From NCBI GenBank assembly GCA_022925895.1, contig JAKSYS010000406.1, positions 1 through 55,533 on the forward strand: 55,533 nucleotides of DNA, read 5' to 3'. Of the stretch, positions 54,801 to 55,533 are shown piece after piece. The notes below the pieces were generated by a model. The model was not told the origin of the DNA, made no database searches, and saw only the letters and a program-made list of their open reading frames with translations. How positions within the stretch are numbered: the first letter of the stretch is position 1; each line of letters opens with the position of its first letter. The stretch comes from Fragilaria crotonensis (taxonomy: Eukaryota; Bacillariophyta; Fragilariophyceae; Fragilariales; Fragilariaceae). Position numbers and translations under genes: made by a program.

Positions 54801-55391
54801 GATCGGCACATGCAAGGAGGGTGATATCCTCAAAGTTGCAGGAGGTGGCTTGTGGTGAGTTTCGGGTGTTTCTAGCATCGAAGTCTCAGGCACTACATTC
54901 GACCTCGGTTGGGTTTGAGGGTTAGGTTGGTGAGCGTAGGCTTGATTTGTGAGCGGAGGATGAATTGGAGGCGGCGCAGCAGCTGCAGCAAGTTGAGACG
55001 CAGCTTTCTGTCCTTGAGCTGCAAGCTGCTTCGCCGCAGCTCCTCCTCTCGAGAAAATGGTTGACGCTGTGGATGCGAAGATGTTGACAGCAGTGGACAT
55101 CGCACCAACGTCTTCGTCGCCTTCATCATCATCGTAGTCATTGTCACCACCATACCGATACGACTGACCAGGTTGCTGCTGCTGCTGCTGCTGCGGTTGC
55201 TGAGTGGGAGGAGGAGGCGGAGGCTGAAACGAAGGCGGCAAAGGTGGCTGATTCTGATTCTGATGAAACCGTGACTGCGAAACTGACGAGTATTGATTGA
55301 GTTGTCGCTGTGTTTGTTGTTGTTGTTGTTGTTGTTGCAGCTCCGCCTGTCGGACCCGTTCGTCCTCACGAGCCAATGCGTCGCCCCACAT
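45842..55391 (-). CDS. SEC16: Sec16-like COPII scaffold with about 13 WW domains; two one-base frame breaks
   Basis: One gene of about 3,180 codons from ATG at 55391 (MWGDALAREDERVRQAEL). Open segments 55391-52690, 52700-46300 and 46330-45842 are each offset as if one base were missing. The N-terminal 900 residues are Gln/Pro-rich and disordered. Next come about 13 WW domains (D-P-x-S/T-G-x-x-YYF...W-x-x-P) from 52970 to 48405. The Sec16 central domain follows (PRAFASFGFGGRLCVF, about 48310-48360). The helical ACE1 region has SLLLHGKREEAVQEAIASQQ, ALLIASMCD, and WKQHLCAIVSNR-LGWDRIVLSLGDRLLELGDV-AAHCCYMVCG, with no break. The C-terminal motif is W-G-L-G-G-F..MTKWLNPNA.., then YYDEDKKVWVFPG, which in other Sec16 proteins is W..YYD-x-x-x-K-W-V. 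Sec16 organises ER exit sites and binds COPII coats. WW arrays are not part of animal or yeast Sec16 and would bind Pro-rich partners (inference). The first break splits a WW domain at 52698 (DPTIGIP to YYYDPATVQASW). Confidence 0.85.
48400..52980 (-). repeat. array of WW domains
   Basis: Approximate plus-strand spans: 52875-52970, 52650-52725 (broken), 52080-52190, 51795-51895, 51255-51340, 50990-51090, 50505-50605, 50080-50165, 49685-49775, 49258-49345, 49035-49135, 48585-48680 and 48405-48495. All keep the first Trp, the aromatic pair (YYF/FYF/YFF) and the second Trp with a Pro two or three residues on. A further degenerate unit lies near 48880-48920 (GWVEVERYPSDQAFYPS). Type I (PPxY) binding is suggested by the YYF core. 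Confidence 0.85.
49200..50410 (-). repeat. three ~430-bp tandem repeats in the Sec16-like gene
   Basis: CTCCCAAGACGTTTCATTTG starts at 49261, 49690 and 50086, so the periods are 429 and 396. The shorter one lacks 33 bases (11 codons). Each unit encodes one WW domain plus an acidic linker (SEGRG-E, HFRETESEPEPSAMPV, TDISQFVDSDVILPEGW). The copies differ at few positions, so this is a recent in-frame expansion, still open in all copies. Confidence 0.9.
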
Positions 55392-55533
55392 AACTAATTC
55401 CGATTTGTTGTTGCGGCGTATCACCGATGTACAGTAGCACAACAAGTACTCGGAGAATGATATCAGATGTCCGACGACAAATGACAAAAGGTTGGTACCA
55501 GGTAACGATCAAGCAGCACCAGGTATTGTACGA
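55392..55533. promoter_or_regulatory. upstream region of the Sec16-like gene
   Basis: 142 bases up to the window end. The frame stays open to 55487 without a better ATG, so the start at 55391 is preferred. GTAC words (TTGGTACCAGGTAACG at 55492, CACCAGGTATTGTACGA) mark it as ordinary intergenic DNA of this genome. Confidence 0.4.

Noticed and set aside
1-55533. CRISPR array, operon or prophage features
   Set aside because: The window is eukaryotic (GT-AG introns, Pol III tRNAs, SNARE, LTR elements); the only regular short repeats are the 7-bp array, which has no spacers.

Overview
The window looks like nuclear DNA of a diatom, probably a pennate one. This is inferred from the sequence; no search was run. 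The grounds are: (1) two bacterial-type ribosomal proteins (uL15, bS1) whose reconstructed N-termini are an ER signal peptide followed by a Phe at the predicted cleavage site, the bipartite plastid import signal of algae with secondary red plastids; (2) short GT-AG introns; (3) a urea transporter; (4) several Ty1/copia elements of the type common in diatoms (VDDFG in the RT); (5) a Golgi SNARE, a formin, a Sec16 and a 2OG oxygenase.

Layout. 1-5.7 kb: a small coiled-coil protein (+), a urea transporter (-) and the Golgi Qb-SNARE GOSR1/GS28 (-, two exons). 5.7-12.2 kb: a giant formin (+) with tandem LRMQIP-type repeats and an FH2 domain, broken by five one-base frame breaks. 12.2-15 kb: intergenic DNA and plastid uL15 (+, two exons). 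15.5-16 kb: an array of 7-bp repeats. 16-22 kb: gene-poor, with one small disordered-protein gene whose 3' end carries a perfect 128-bp tandem duplication, and a decayed copia pol fragment (-). 22.8-23.2 kb: two tRNA-Gly genes (CCC and GCC, both -). 23.5-27.3 kb: a compact block with plastid bS1 (-), a divergent gene for a probable plastid membrane protein (+), and a prolyl-4-hydroxylase-like oxygenase (-). 27.5-31.3 kb: a truncated copia copy and AT-richer intergenic DNA with fold-back and degenerate repeats. 31.5-44.6 kb: a segmental duplication of a gene for an R-R-R-S repeat protein, the two copies separated by a decayed copia relic and a full-length copia element with identical LTRs and a 5-bp target duplication. 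45.8-55.4 kb: one very large minus-strand gene, a Sec16-like COPII scaffold with about thirteen WW domains N-terminal to its Sec16 core.

The genes share no single pathway. Two functional themes stand out: early secretory and Golgi traffic (GOSR1, Sec16) and plastid translation (uL15, bS1). The most unusual architectures are the WW-array Sec16, the formin with repeats in place of an obvious FH1 plus an insertion inside FH2, and the duplicated basophilic-kinase-site repeat protein.

A caution for all long genes here: nine frame breaks in four host genes are all of the same kind (one base missing). Homologous motifs resume right after the break in several of them. Uncorrected deletion errors in a long-read consensus are the simplest explanation, so I describe these as genes, not pseudogenes, and mark each break.
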